Positions 11,633-22,462 of a stretch of DNA of 64,000 nucleotides are shown piece after piece. Position numbers and translations under genes: made by a program. Source of the stretch: Eleusine coracana subsp. coracana. Its lineage: Eukaryota; Streptophyta; Magnoliopsida; Poales; Poaceae. The stretch spans positions 60,944,071 to 61,008,070 of the forward strand of contig CM064432.1 of assembly GCA_032690845.1 (NCBI GenBank). The letters are read 5' to 3'. The number at the start of each line of letters is the position of its first letter. The stretch's first letter is position 1. Under the pieces are notes generated by a model. The model had not been told where the DNA came from and did no database searches. It saw only the letters and a list, made by a program, of their open reading frames with translations.

Positions 11633-11754
11633 TACGACCCCCTCTTCTCCCTTCGCCCGTTCGTTCCTCCGGCCCATCCGCCCGCCGCGCCGTCCCGCCC
11701 GCTGGAATTGCAAGGTTGTTTACCTCCATCACAAGACGCCGGCCTCACGCGCGC

Positions 11755-12960
11755 GGGTGCATGTCGTGCAGCGAGCGCGCGTTGGTGATCGACGCAGTCA
11801 TCAACGACCTCCGCGCCGCGGAAGACAAGAGGGAGGCGATTGTCGCTCAAGCCCGATTCCTCCTCCGCTGCGCTGCCCCTCATCTGGGCGGCGGTCTCCT
11901 TCTCTGTGGAAGACATTGCCCAAGACATCTCGGTCGGCAGTGCTGAAGACATTAATGCCAATAATCTGGTCCTGAACGCGCCCGTGTTGCTCCAACTCAT
12001 GGAGACGTGGTCATGATCGGACCCCTCGGAGCGGTTTATTGAGAGCTTTGCTCCGGACATGGCTGGTATATTGTGCAGGCACAGTCATCTGCCGATGACG
12101 ATGAGTCCAAGGATCACCAGATTGTTCCCTCGAGCAATGAGGATTTTGATTTTGAGAATTCTATGCAAGGGGTGAAGGGATTGAAGGGCCAGAAGATTTC
12201 TAGGAAGTGCCTATCAGATGCTTACCAAAATGTCTTGATGAGACTTGCTCAGCTACAGGAACTAGGGCAGGTCGGTAAAGTTGCTAACAAGAGGAAGAAG
12301 TGGACAGAGGAGTTGGGAGCCATGGATGGATCCAGTGCGTGATAATTGGGAAAATCACATAATGCTTGAGGAATTGAAGGATATCGACATGGGCTGTGAT
12401 GCACCTCCACCGTCATTGTCTGTTAATATGGAGTTAGAGAAGCAGAGGAGGTCACGTATTGAAAGCTGCTAAGCAACGAATTGATGCAATTAGGAAGGAG
12501 CTGCTGTGATTGCAAATCATTCAGACTGTTGCAAGAAATGTAGATGTCTGTCCGCCACGAAATTTACCTAGGAAGAAACGAGGGAGAAAGAGGATGGACG
12601 ACAGATATCAGAGCATGCTCAGGGGCATTGCGGTAGTGAAGCCAAATGGTTCAGATGGCAGCAAGAAGAGAGGAGAAAAAAGAGACGATATTGATTGGGA
12701 ACATTGCATTATCGAGCTCCTGCTTTTACACGATGGCAGTGAGAGAGAGATCGAAGAAGTCCAGTACTGAAGATTGCTGAAGTTGCACGTATTCAGTGCA
12801 GTTGGAGTACTGAACAAGTGAACATAGGTTCTTATTATTGCTTCTTTGGCAAAAACAAAAAAAAAATAGTGATAGAGAGATCGTGCCGACTGCCGAGTGC
12901 AATTTTGTGAGGTTCAATCAAGTAATTGGGGAAAGAACATACTGTGATTAAGAAATGATT
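11755..12960 (+). pseudogene. Decayed PTF2-like copy B
   Basis: This is homologous to the intact PTF2-like gene. The zinc-ribbon start is barely recognisable (CMSCSERALVIDAVIN). A deletion joins it to the EDKREAIVAQARFLLRCAA region, a second deletion removes most of the second cyclin repeat, and the C-terminal half then follows with KCLSDAYQNVLMRLAQLQEL and KKRGRKRMDD. In-frame stops (for example TGA near 12015 and near 12340) and several frameshifts break it. About 180 bp of PTF2 3' UTR follows, up to 12960. No intron is expected in the parent, so this could be a segmental duplicate or a retrocopy. The shared flanks favour a segmental duplicate. Confidence 0.85.
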
Positions 12961-12984
12961 TGCAGATGGAAGTTCAGCACCGGA

Positions 12985-13115
12985 GTATGCAGTATCTGTT
13001 TTATTCCTGGAACTTTCTCTATTCACTTGTAAATTTCCATTCCTTGCAAAAAAGAAAAACTTGTAAATTTGCATGTATACATGAGCTGGAGGTGTTTTCT
13101 ATGTATTCTCAGCAT
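12985..13115 (+). repeat. Duplicate of the transporter 3' UTR
   Basis: The block with cctggaactttctctattc, ttgtaaatttgcatgtatac and atgagctggaggtgttttct parallels 5985-6100 just downstream of the transporter gene. It is therefore a scrap of the NFD4-like 3' region, placed directly after the PTF2-like pseudogene. Confidence 0.6.
13025..13070. repeat. Micro-insertion with A-run and 12-bp direct repeats, paralogous empty site known
   Basis: ACTTGTAAATTT occurs at 13025-13036 and 13059-13070. The 22-bp insert reads ccattccttgc, then A6 G A4. The parental sequence near 6031-6046 (ggttgtaaatttgcacat) lacks the insert. Confidence 0.75.
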
Positions 13116-13603
13116 GACGAGACGACGGCGTAGTATTTCTTGGGGCACCAAAATTGCAGGAACGTCCCAAATACGCGATCTCCTATCCTCGTGGTATCTG
13201 GCAATAGCACCCAGACCTCGCATCCCAGAACCAAATAGAAAGAACCTTTGCCACTATTTATGCCAGAAAAACATCACAGACAAGCATGAAAAAACGAGAA
13301 AAGTATAGCAGAAAATAATGCATTCCAGGGCAGGTAAGGAACATAGCATCGATAAGCAAACATGCACTTGAGATAACGAGAAACGTAGACACAGATAAAT
13401 GATGACAGTTCGCTAGACAGAAATAAGAACAAACCGAAGTTGCCCACACGACCACACAGAGTATTTAATACGATATTACATGGCCGAAGTTCAATACTCC
13501 TACTAAATAACAAGGTCTGATAAGTTCATGATAAAATTAAAAGATAGAGCTGCTTGAGGCCCGCCGCCTCAGCAAAGTCAGGTTGAGCTCTGGCCGCTTC
13601 CGC
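13116..13603. other. Probable 3' UTR of the downstream minus-strand gene
   Basis: AT-rich sequence with only short open frames and no recognised domain. Its position suggests the 3' untranslated part of the protease-like gene whose last coding exon ends at 13604. Confidence 0.35.
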
Positions 13604-13756
13604 TCACTCGTCGGATGCATGAGCCATCGAATCACCTGAAAATGACAGTTGAAGCTATTTGGTCATACAGAAAATGGAGAAAATAACTACTAGTAGGAGC
13701 CAGCTACCAAAAATGAGAAAAAAAAGGAGAAAAAGACGAAGGACAAGGCTGCCGTG

Positions 13757-13801
13757 AGAAGGAAAGTTTTTTTTAAAAAAAAATTATAATTAGAAGGAAA
13801 G
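13757..13801. repeat. Micro-insertion with T/A-runs and 10-bp direct repeats
   Basis: AGAAGGAAAG occurs at 13757-13766 and 13792-13801. The 25-bp insert is T8 A9 followed by ttataatt. It sits in an intron of the disrupted protease-like gene. Confidence 0.6.
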
Positions 13802-14164
13802 AGTTACCAGTGTGATGTCCCTTCATGGAGTACAGTATTCGGATATCAGCTGAGGAATGTCACTTGTGTTCGTCTGACAAATACAATGGGTAAGATACAC
13901 CCCCGACAATGTTATGCCGCAGTTGTAGTAATTAACACTTACCTGTGGAAGGTTGAGCCATTTCAGTAATGTCAGCCTCACTGACAGTGTAGTAATGAAA
14001 ATACTGAGTCTCCGTCGTTGCCCAAGTGTACTCCAAAAACACTACCGTCCTGCAAAAAGACCGGTGCTCCTTGTAGGCCCGATGCAGTACTGTAATTAGC
14101 TAAGAGAAAGTAATTATCGTCCTGCTGCCGTAGCCTGCCAGGACTGAGAACAATATACAGTAAC

Positions 14165-14523
14165 GGTGTGTTTAACAGGGTTTATGCTCAAAGAGTTTAT
14201 AGTGTTAAAAGTGTTTATTGTGTCAAAACTATTTATAATTCTTATAGTACTTATTGTAGCATAAACACTTAACCCGTTTGGTAAAACTGCTTATGTTTAT
14301 TTGTCCAAATTGCTTATGCTGAGAGAGAGGACCACCATAAACACTAAAAGCTACGTTTTGCTGCTTTGCTCAAACTGCTTATGATAGTACAAAATAGCAA
14401 AGTGCTTATAGCTGCTTATACTCTATAAGCACTTATGCTATTTTGCTGTTTGACATTCCAAACTGCTTATAGAATATAAGCACTTCCAATAAGCAACAAC
14501 ATAAGTCCTGCCAAATACACCCA
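14165..14523. mobile_element. MITE, hAT-like termini
   Basis: The left end GGTGTGTTTAACAGGGTTTATG and the complement of the right end, GGTGTATTTGGCAGGACTTATG, are imperfect inverted repeats of about 22 bp. The interior is made of repeated gcttat/ataagc words that fold back on themselves. It lies in the intron before exon 2 of the disrupted protease-like gene. No clear 8-bp target duplication was found, so the superfamily call is tentative. Confidence 0.6.
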
Positions 14524-14548
14524 AGTACTCAGAATCAATAAGAATTAC

Positions 14549-14594
14549 TATATTAGAGTAGCATTTTTTTTTGCGAGTATATTAGAGTAGCATT
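14549..14594. repeat. Micro-insertion with T-run and exact 17-bp direct repeats
   Basis: TATATTAGAGTAGCATT occurs at 14549-14565 and identically at 14578-14594. The insert is only 12 bp: seven T then gcgag. This is one of the cleanest members of the class. Confidence 0.8.
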
Positions 14595-15059
14595 CTAATT
14601 TTCTTCTGAGAGAAATTACCAAATGTCACCACGAAAATATCCTGGCCTTTGAATGAGCTCCTCGCCTCTGATCGAGTAGAATCCACGTACGTAAACTGGA
14701 GAAGACCCCACTGCCGCTATAGTTTGCATTGTCCCGGGTGCGAATACCAAATGAGCACACGCATCCGCCCCGCGATTGAAACGCAGCATGGCCAGGCCAG
14801 ATTGATAGTCGTGGCCAACTAGCTGAGCTTCAATTACTCGATTGCCTTGGTCAGGCAGTCCAACAGCATGGCTATAGAGACGAGTACGCCCGACCCTGAC
14901 AACAGGCATGGCCGTCATGACGAAACAAGTACCTCCAGCTTCGTGGCACACAAAACCTGTGCCCGTGAAGCTCAGATTTACGAACACCCGAACAATGGAG
15001 GCCATGTCAATACCTGTAGAAAAGCAGAGAACACACTAAATGGCAGAGATCCCAGTAAT

Positions 15060-15104
15060 AACCAAATAAATAAAGCAGTTCAAAAAAAAACCAAATAAAT
15101 AAAG
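15060..15104. repeat. Micro-insertion with A-run and 15-16-bp direct repeats
   Basis: AACCAAATAAATAAAG occurs at 15060-15075 and 15089-15104. The 13-bp insert reads cagttc followed by A-run. It lies just upstream of exon 1 of the disrupted protease-like gene. Confidence 0.75.
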
Positions 15105-15613
15105 ATGCAGAAAATGTTGGCTCTACTGTGGGCTTAGTGCAGCACTGGCTGGGAATTTGAACGTACTGTGCCGGCCCTTTACGGCAGCGGTATTGTGCGG
15201 TGCCAGTCCAGCCCATCTTATCTCCCGAGTGGAACAAGAACACGCTACGTTCGTTCGTGCCCAGGAACGACCTGCCGTGTTCGTGTACTGCCTCGCGGTG
15301 TGCGGTGAACGGCTTCTCTATTTGTTAAATAGTCGACAGCAGAGTAAAACATGCCATTTAATTTGGAAGGCCAATTTGTATGAGGTCGGCTCGCGGCATG
15401 GCTGTAGTTACAGTATTAAGCCCCTCTTGCATTGAGAAGTTGCATGGTTTTCCCTCTAGAACTTAAAAGGTATTATTCCTTTAAAGGTATTATAGAATGG
15501 TTTCTCCATTTAATTTTTGGAGGAAAAGAGTATGTGGTTCAACTATTGGATTCCATTGAATGTCTATATATCACATACAAAACAAACATAGTATCCAAAC
15601 AACAACGGGAGGA
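15105..15613. other. Intergenic region upstream of the minus-strand protease-like gene
   Basis: This probably contains the leader or promoter of the gene at 13604-15014. GC-richer sequence at 15150-15310 fits a leader exon, but no start or splice donor could be fixed. Nothing else was recognised. Confidence 0.3.
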
Positions 15614-17909
15614 GGCAAAGCTGACCCTTCCTTCTATGACCTTTTAAAAATGAAACATATAGTCTCAAGAAAGATAATCCTTCCTTTTATGACCCTCTAA
15701 AAATGAAATTTCCTCATAAGACCAAAATCTATCTTTTCCTTCCTTCTATGACCTTATTGTGAGATTTACCACTTGATTCCGTTAATTCACCTTTGGGTGC
15801 CGTATCAAATGTCGAGTTTACCCCTGGTTATGACGTACAGACTCAGAATGCAAACAGCAACGGGAGGAGGCAAAGCTCGTCCGACTAGGATGGAGGAAGG
15901 CCAGGTCGGCGGCGCTAGGGTTCCGGCGCCGCCGCGACCCATCGAATCGCCGCACCCCCAGGGCCTGCAGCCGAAGGTCGCCGTGATTCACGCCAGGCGG
16001 CTCCGGAGGTCGTCGCGACAGGGAGTGCGGCAGGTCGAGCCGTCGACTTGGGTGCCAGGCGCGATGCGGCGGCTCCTGGCGGCGCGCACTGCGGCGGGGT
16101 CGGGACGCCTTGCGAGCTGCGCGAGGTAGCAGGCTGGCAAGGAGGCGGCCACGCGGTGTGCCAAGGGCAGGCTGCGAAGGAGGTGACTAGGAGCGGGCGA
16201 ATCGGGCGGGCAGGGCGACGCTCACCGCAGGCAGGGGCATGGTCGCCGTGGGCAGAGGCACGTGCTAACGAGGGTGGCTCCTCTATCCAACGCTCAACAG
16301 AGGCAACGACGACCAAAGCTCAATGCAGCCAGAACAAAGGCAACAAAGGTCACCAAGATTGGATGGAAGGGTAAGTGCGTTATTGATTTTGCTCATATTC
16401 AATTGCTAGAAATTCCATGTTGTTAAAGTAGGATGTTTGCTATTCAATAACAGGATGGATCCGAATACAACATTCTTGCTAAAGATTAAATTGGTTGTCA
16501 ATCCTAAGAAGGATAGAATGGATGTGAAATGTTTCAGTTTTGAGTTAGTTGTAGATTCAGATATGACTAATTTTAAAGATCCATGTTTGTTTCATGTACA
16601 CATCGACTTACTAACTGTTTTGCTTATTGTAGGGGAACCCCAAAGAAGAAGATAAAGAAAACTATTTCTGCTCAAAGCTCCATAATGCCATTGGAGGAAA
16701 ATGCCCCACCAACTTCCATGTCTTTTCCACCAAGGTTTGCATTTTGTAACTCCCATCATGGTTACTCCAGACTTTGAAAATGGTTCTAAGTGTGTATTTT
16801 CTCATACTAGTCAAACATTGGAAGTAGCACCCACCAAAAAGAGAAAGCATGCTGATTCTACTCCTAAAGCTTCTAAAAGGTATTTCTTACTTAGGAAAAA
16901 CATGATGCTCAAAACATTTAAAAAACTAATTATATTACTCTTCGATTATTTCAGCCAATCATTAGAAGTTTCAAGTAAGGCAAAAGGAACACATAACAAC
17001 TCCAATTCTGGAGCATCCAGAAGGTATTTCGATCATATTCTTTTTGATTCAATTGTTTCTACTATTACTTGGTTTGAAATACTTGTACCTGTCTACTTGT
17101 AGGTCTAGAAGTGACTCAAATCAACCTATTGAGGATGCATCACACACTTACAAGGCTAAGCTAAAAAAGATGAAATGTACCAAGAAAAAAGTTGTGCGTC
17201 AAGAGGTTGTAATCAATGTAAATGTTGCTGCAAAGAGCCCCTCTATGTGCACTAGAAGCAAAACAGGACAACCGGCTAGCCCTGCAAGAGCACAAGAAGC
17301 AAAAGAAGGCTTAGCCTATGATTTCACCCCCTATGTATTGCATGTTCTATCAATGTGATTGTATGTTTTCGAATGCTTGGTATGTGTGTGGATGTTAAGT
17401 CTGTGTGGATGCTTGGTCTGTGTATGTCACTTTATGTGCCTTATCTCTGCAACTTTACATATCTTGCCTAATTTATGTTTGAACTGAATCTAAGACACTT
17501 GTCAAATTCATCTGTCTTGTTGAGTTTTACATTTTTGCAAAGGAAATTATGTCTGACGTCCATTTTTTGTGCATTCATGTTAATAAATGTCATTCAAATG
17601 TGGCACTTTAGTTCAATTTTTAAACAAGCCAAAATTTAAAAATAGACCGAAATACATTTTTCCAATATATAACACAACCAAAATAATTACTTCCAGTGGA
17701 ATATTTTTTTTCCAAAAAAAATAAGTTCATTTGATTTCAGGGGTAAAACAATCTTTTTACATCGGACTTAACAGTGTTAAGTGGTAAATCTCACGGTAAA
17801 GCCATAGAAGGAAGGAAAAAATGGTTCTTGACCTCATAGGAAAATTTCATTTTCAGAGGGCTATATAAGGAAGGGCCATCTTTTTCGAAGCCATACAGAG
17901 AATTTTCTC
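15614..17909. mobile_element. Mutator-like element, internally deleted, with long TIRs
   Basis: The left arm (about 15614-15795) and right arm (about 17745-17909) are inverted copies. ccttccttctatgaccttat and gtgagatttaccactt on the left match the complements of right-arm words near 17800-17820 and 17780. The outer right end reads gagaaaattctctgtatggc on the minus strand, a typical MULE start. Between the arms lie a GC-rich leader (15880-16330) and AT-rich exon-like pieces with a transposase-type N-terminus. There is no full transposase, so it is non-autonomous. No 9-bp target duplication could be confirmed because the left outer end is rearranged. Confidence 0.7.
16437..17358 (+). pseudogene. 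MULE transposase remnant (N- and C-terminal parts only)
   Basis: The frame starting MDPNTTFLLKIKLVVNP, then CFSFELVVDSDMTNFKD, resembles the N-terminus of plant mudrA-type transposases. Acceptor-like sites (gtag before gggaac near 16632, gtag before gtctag near 17101) and repeated KKRKH/SKR-type basic segments follow. It ends with STRSK-like basic sequence (CTRSKTGQPASPARAQE) and a stop at 17358. The MULE catalytic domain and the SWIM finger are missing. The link to mudrA is from remembered family resemblance and should be searched. Confidence 0.5.
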
Positions 17910-20555
17910 ATCCTCTTTCCTCATCGTAATCCTCAAGATGGAAGAACGCAACTGCCGTCATCAAGTTGAGGAGAAGCTGCGAGCTCTGGATCGAGTAGCT
18001 ATGGTGGATTTGATCTTGGTTAGCCGATTCTTTTTTAATTTCAGTTTTTTCTCTTTTCAAACTCTAGCTATAAAATCCTAAAATTTGTAATAATATTTAT
18101 AAAATTGGACGAATTAATCATATGTTTGTATTCTACAGACTTTAAAAAATTCATTTTGATGGTGACCAATAGATATCCAACTGAACTTCCATCGGCAATC
18201 GATTTCCTTCGAGCGATGGTTGCCTTTCGTGAGAAAGAACAGAAAAGTTAAACAACCGACTAAGGGTCTAAGGCTGCTTTGACCAGCCGTAGGATTCGTT
18301 CTATGAAATCTAATGGTGTATGGAGTGACTGCACGCGCGCGACTGCACGCGAGTCGACTGCCGAGGATATGCGCGGAGGCGCTCTCGATCGTTGCGGACG
18401 CGGGCGGCTAGGCGGCATTAAACCCGCGCTCGGCCGGGGCGGCACGGACCTTGGGCGCTGGCCGCACGGCTAGGCGACGCCAGGTGCGCTAGTGTGCTAG
18501 GCTGGGGCGGGCCAACAGAGCAGCAGTGAATTATGAATTTTTGGTTGATTTAAAATTGAATTATTTGCTGAAATGGATTTTTTGTTTCACTGGAAATTGA
18601 TTTTTTGGGGAAAGCGGCAATTTCCGAGAAGCAAAGGACGCTCAGCTCTTTGGAACAATTCTGTAACAAGGGTGTTTTAGTCATTACCAGTAGGATTTTA
18701 GGCTGAAAAAAAGTGTAAATAAGAAGAAAATGGAGTAATGCTATAAATTAGAGTCAAAAGTAATCCTGATGGCATAGCTAGGATGTGCTCTTTATAAGCC
18801 TCCCTAATGAGTACTATAGGTCAAATTTAACCCGATTCTGGAGCTCCCAATCCAAAAATTAACCTCTAATCTTTTGCATCGACGATGATAAGATTTGGCC
18901 CAGCGATGCATGTGCGCTAAGACGGCAAGAGGGAGAGTTTTGGCCTGCAATGCTTGAAGTGGGTGTGCTTTTGTTACAAAACAGTTTTTAGGTCGAAAAT
19001 TAAACTAAGAGTGAGATGTGGAGTGATACTTGCAATTACGACCTCTTTTAAAATTCTGGATAACCTATCGCACTGCTTCTGTACTTCTTAAAATTCTGGA
19101 TAACGTATCGCACTGCTTGTGCCGACGCGTTACGCGTGGGCACTCAGCTATCCCAACTGCATCGGTTCATTTGTTTCTCATGTTTTTTTTTCTTTTTTGA
19201 GAAGAGGTTCATTTGTTTCTCGTGCAATCATCAGCCTTCGGCCTCATCAATTTTTATGTTTAGTTAGCGATCGCCACGAGATGCGCGCTACTCATGTCTC
19301 CTGTCCTGTGCCCGTCTTTGGGCCCTTCCGGAAAGCTATGGCCTATGAGGACCAGTTTTTGGCCCACAAGTCTGTAACTGTTACCACAGTTGATTTTTTT
19401 CATTAACTTTAACTATTTACCTTATTTAAAATTTAACTCAAATATATAAAATTATTGATTATGTTTCAAGTGTTTCTAATAACAAAATAAATCATGAGAA
19501 GATATATGATAATTTTTAATTTTTTTCAAATAAGACATGATCAAATATAACAAAAAAAGTTAACAATAATTTCAAAAAATAATGCCTCATTAATGGCTTA
19601 AGGCTTGGCGCGCTTGGCTTGTGGTCAATTGCAATATCACATGATTGCCCTACATTCCAGACACTGAAGGCGGACAAGACAAGAGTGATCACACATATAG
19701 AAGACTGATCATACATAGCAAAAACACTTCACATCATTAACACATTGCCATATCAACACAAACACCATATTTAATAACGAGGGATAATATGCATTGAATT
19801 TAGTAGTTAAGATAGTTAGCCGGATGTGTAATTAAAATAGTTAGCACACCATGACATAATCAACATACATTTTAACCAATAAGCAAGGTGAAAAAAAAAA
19901 CACTATTCTAGACCCAGTCTCAGAATATCCAAAGCCTCAGGAAGGTTTCCTACATCTCTACCCCTTAAAACAGCGAGTCAAAATTATACTAAGTTCACAC
20001 AGCTAATTATCCCGAACAGACATCATCCATGTTAATTGCATACCACTAATTACACACAAAATAACCCCTCTTACAAATTTAATGGACAACAATTTCTCTT
20101 AGAGGAGTACATCAAATCTAACGGCTGGCATCGCTGGGATCTCCTAAGCCTCCACGCCCGCGCCTGTCGCCCCCCACAATTGTCCCACATGCCAAACTGC
20201 TCCTCAATCGCTGCTCGCGACTACCAAAGGCAGCAATCGCACGCCGTCGTTGAGTGTTATTTCTTCGCCCGATCTCGACCCATGGTGGAGCCGATCGAAG
20301 CCATCAAGTTCATCAAAAAGTTCCTGATAGCTGTCTAACGCCGTACACGCTATCGACGGGTCAAGAAGCTACGAACGACTACCTGCGGCAGCAGCCATGA
20401 ACCACCCACGTGCGGCGGCGGCGGGACTGCTATGTAATAAATCTTAAGAATTTTTAAATGACAAAAATGAGATGGAACAAAACTAATTTAGTCTCTCTGA
20501 ATTATCCTTACCAAAAACAGAACTATAAATTCAGATCATAGCCGGAGGAGGAAGC
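17910..20555. other. Intergenic, mostly AT-rich, with small GC islands
   Basis: No gene was recognised. A short frame beginning MEERNCRHQVEEKL at 17938, just outside the MULE, could be an exon fragment. GC islands near 18330-18500 and 20110-20420 have no recognisable product. The stretch 19400-19560 contains words resembling degenerate Stowaway interiors. A clear micro-insertion is listed separately. Confidence 0.35.
19164..19221. repeat. Micro-insertion with T-runs and exact 16-bp direct repeats
   Basis: GGTTCATTTGTTTCTC occurs at 19164-19179 and identically at 19206-19221. The 26-bp insert reads atg, T9, c, T6, then gagaaga. Confidence 0.8.
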
Positions 20556-21030
20556 ATGGGGCAGGTGCTGGAACACAGGCCGGTGCAGGAGCCGATCCTG
20601 TTCCCTAATGCGCAGGGAAGTTAGCGTGAATCCGTGCAACTTCGGATTGGATTTTATCTAGTGTCTCCTTGGGCTTAATTTTTCCTGGCTTCTTGATATC
20701 TTCTTCCATGTTTGTCTTCTTTTTATCTAACAGTTGCAAACCCTTGAATTGTTATTTGATGATCTTCCTCACCGCGATTGCCATGGCCTGCAAATACTTC
20801 ATTTTCTCTTCACGCACCTTCTCATATTCATCAAGGATCACCTTATTTTCTAAATGGGTTCTTGGTTCCATAGGAAGCTCTTTCTTAGAGTAATAATCTA
20901 CCTCATAGTATTCCTTGTCTTCTGCCACTAAGCTTCACCCTTCGAAGAAATGTACACAGAGCATCTGTGCCAACGTTGGCAACCTCTTTGTCAAAGGGAT
21001 TAGCCATTGCGGCGTCCCTGCCCTATCTAG
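20556..21030 (-). pseudogene. Decayed coding remnant, coiled-coil-like, unknown family
   Basis: On the minus strand one frame starts MANPFDKEVANVGTDALC. After a one-base shift it continues AEDKEYYEVDYYSKKELP, then NKVILDEYEKVREEKMKYLQ, a TAA stop, and then KIKPKETLDKIQSEVARIH. The amino-acid pattern is coherent and rich in K/E heptads, unlike random AT-rich sequence. At least two stops and a shift break it. It may come from a transposon or a lost host gene; I do not recognise it. Confidence 0.45.
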
Positions 21031-21763
21031 ACAGGATTATTATACTCTGGTCAACTCTGACAACTTAATTAACCCCATGCGAGTAACAGATAGCTTGATC
21101 ACGATTGATGTTTGATGCGTGAGGAACCAAGGCCCTGGCCGGACACCGGATGTATGCAGGGGACGCTTGGATCCCTCGTGGACTCTAGTTGGGACAGGCT
21201 TTCGACATTGATTCGATCACCGTGATCTGCCCATGGTCGTGTGAACTCCGCTTTATCTCAGGTCCTCTACATATATCCACCGTGACCAACATAAAAAATT
21301 AAGAGGGTAGACTAACTCACCTAAATTAATAAGAGGTATTTTAATATTACTTCAGTGTATCATTACTGGGAAAAATAATAGGGGATAGCAGAGCTGCTTA
21401 TTTTGTAAGTTTTAGAAATAGATGTTACCGCCCTATGACGAGCACTTACCTGGAGGATGTTGATCCAAGTCCAAATATTTTGTTAGCTTAATCATAATGC
21501 ATTTTGATCATTGTCTTATTATTGACAAAACCCAAAAGTTTGTACTTTATTTGGCATCAGCAGACTTGCCTGGACCAAATAAGTAATGAAATTGTGTTGT
21601 TTAATAAATAAAAGTTTATATGTATATGGAAAGGTCTTATTAACAATTGTTATACTGAATATCTAATCTATCTCATTTTATATTTTATCATAATAACTTA
21701 ATTTATTTTGGTTGATTGATTCGCATTAACAAATATCACCGTGACGTTAGCACAGACAATATA
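21031..21763. other. Intergenic, AT-rich
   Basis: No gene or mobile element was recognised. The last ~100 bp are probably the 3' UTR of the minus-strand gene ending at 21764. Confidence 0.3.
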
Positions 21764-22407
21764 CTAGTCCATTAAAGTCAGCAGATGTTGCGTTATTGCA
21801 CTGACCGAAAAAGCAAAACATGGTGAGCCTTTGACCCTGTAGCTGATTCCCAGCAATACGCAATCATTATTAATATCAAAAACAGAGGCGCCATCACTCC
21901 GTGTGCGTGAGGAGGAGGCACAATCATGCTCCAAGATGTGCCCACGGTCACAGCTGGTCAAATAAATCATCATATCACAATCAAAACAATGCAATAAAGG
22001 AAAGATTTTAGGAAAAGCAGATTAAATTAAACTTACATCACACGGCCATATGAGAGAACAAGTTTCCCAAACTTATCGAAGTCACACATACCAATCTCAC
22101 AAAAGTCAGTTGCTTCATCCCCAATCACAAATTCAGTTATCCCATTATTTACCCCCTTGTCGACATAAAATCCAGCTAGTGCTCCATTGTCATATATACG
22201 GAATTGATCATATGTCATTTTCTCAACTGTTCTATCAGGAAGGAAGACATCATAGCTGAATTCTTGTCGTACCATCACCTTTGGGGTCACTATATAGCAG
22301 AATTGTGCTTCAGCCACAATAACAGTACCCACAAAAGATTCATTATATTCCGGGCCTCCACCAGTACGCTGTATAAGGACCACCTTTGACCTAACAACTT
22401 CGTCCAT
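21764..22407 (-). CDS. Small trypsin-like (Deg-like) pseudoprotease
   Basis: Two minus-strand exons, 22407-22037 and 21953-21764, join through GTAAGT and an AG acceptor in phase 2 to give 186 aa with an intact frame. The ATG follows an acceptor (gtgtag), so an upstream non-coding leader exon is expected near 23860-23990. The fold is recognisable from the C-terminal half: SDGASVFDINNDCVLLGISY aligns with the GNSGGP-x-VGI loop of S1 peptidases. The Ser position is not Ser, and VTPKVMV replaces the LTAAHVV motif. It is therefore not expected to be proteolytic. It belongs with the larger gene at 24.5-27.6 kb, with which it appears to share a leader. Expression is unproven. Confidence 0.65.
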
Positions 22408-22462
22408 GGTGAGGATCTACACAATACCACAGAAACAAACAGATAAAGTGAAAGAAAGATAA

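Larger units (their letters stand above)
13604..15014 (-). pseudogene. Trypsin-like (Deg/HtrA-like) domain gene, catalytically dead and frame-disrupted
   Basis: Minus-strand exons are 15014-14620, 14089-13943 and 13635-13604, with GT-AG borders. The first begins after ctacag and has an ATG at 15005; the true start may lie in an unseen upstream exon. Exon 1 reads SFTGTGFVCHEAGG, then FVMTAMPVV where a protease has LTAAHVV, then GHDYQSGLAMLRF where the Asp motif should be. Exon 2 holds SGLQGAPVFLQDGSVFGVHLG, equivalent to the GNSGGP loop. So His, Asp and Ser are replaced by Pro, Gly and Gln. Exon 2 shifts frame by one base near 14010: one frame reaches a TGA at 13978, while the other continues to SEADITEMAQPSTG and a last exon ending at 13604. 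It is either a pseudogene or contains one sequencing error. Confidence 0.65.

Noticed and set aside
15773..16374. GC-rich open frames inside the MULE
   Set aside because: No recognisable domain is present. Several overlapping frames on both strands follow from base composition. They may be leader sequence of the element.
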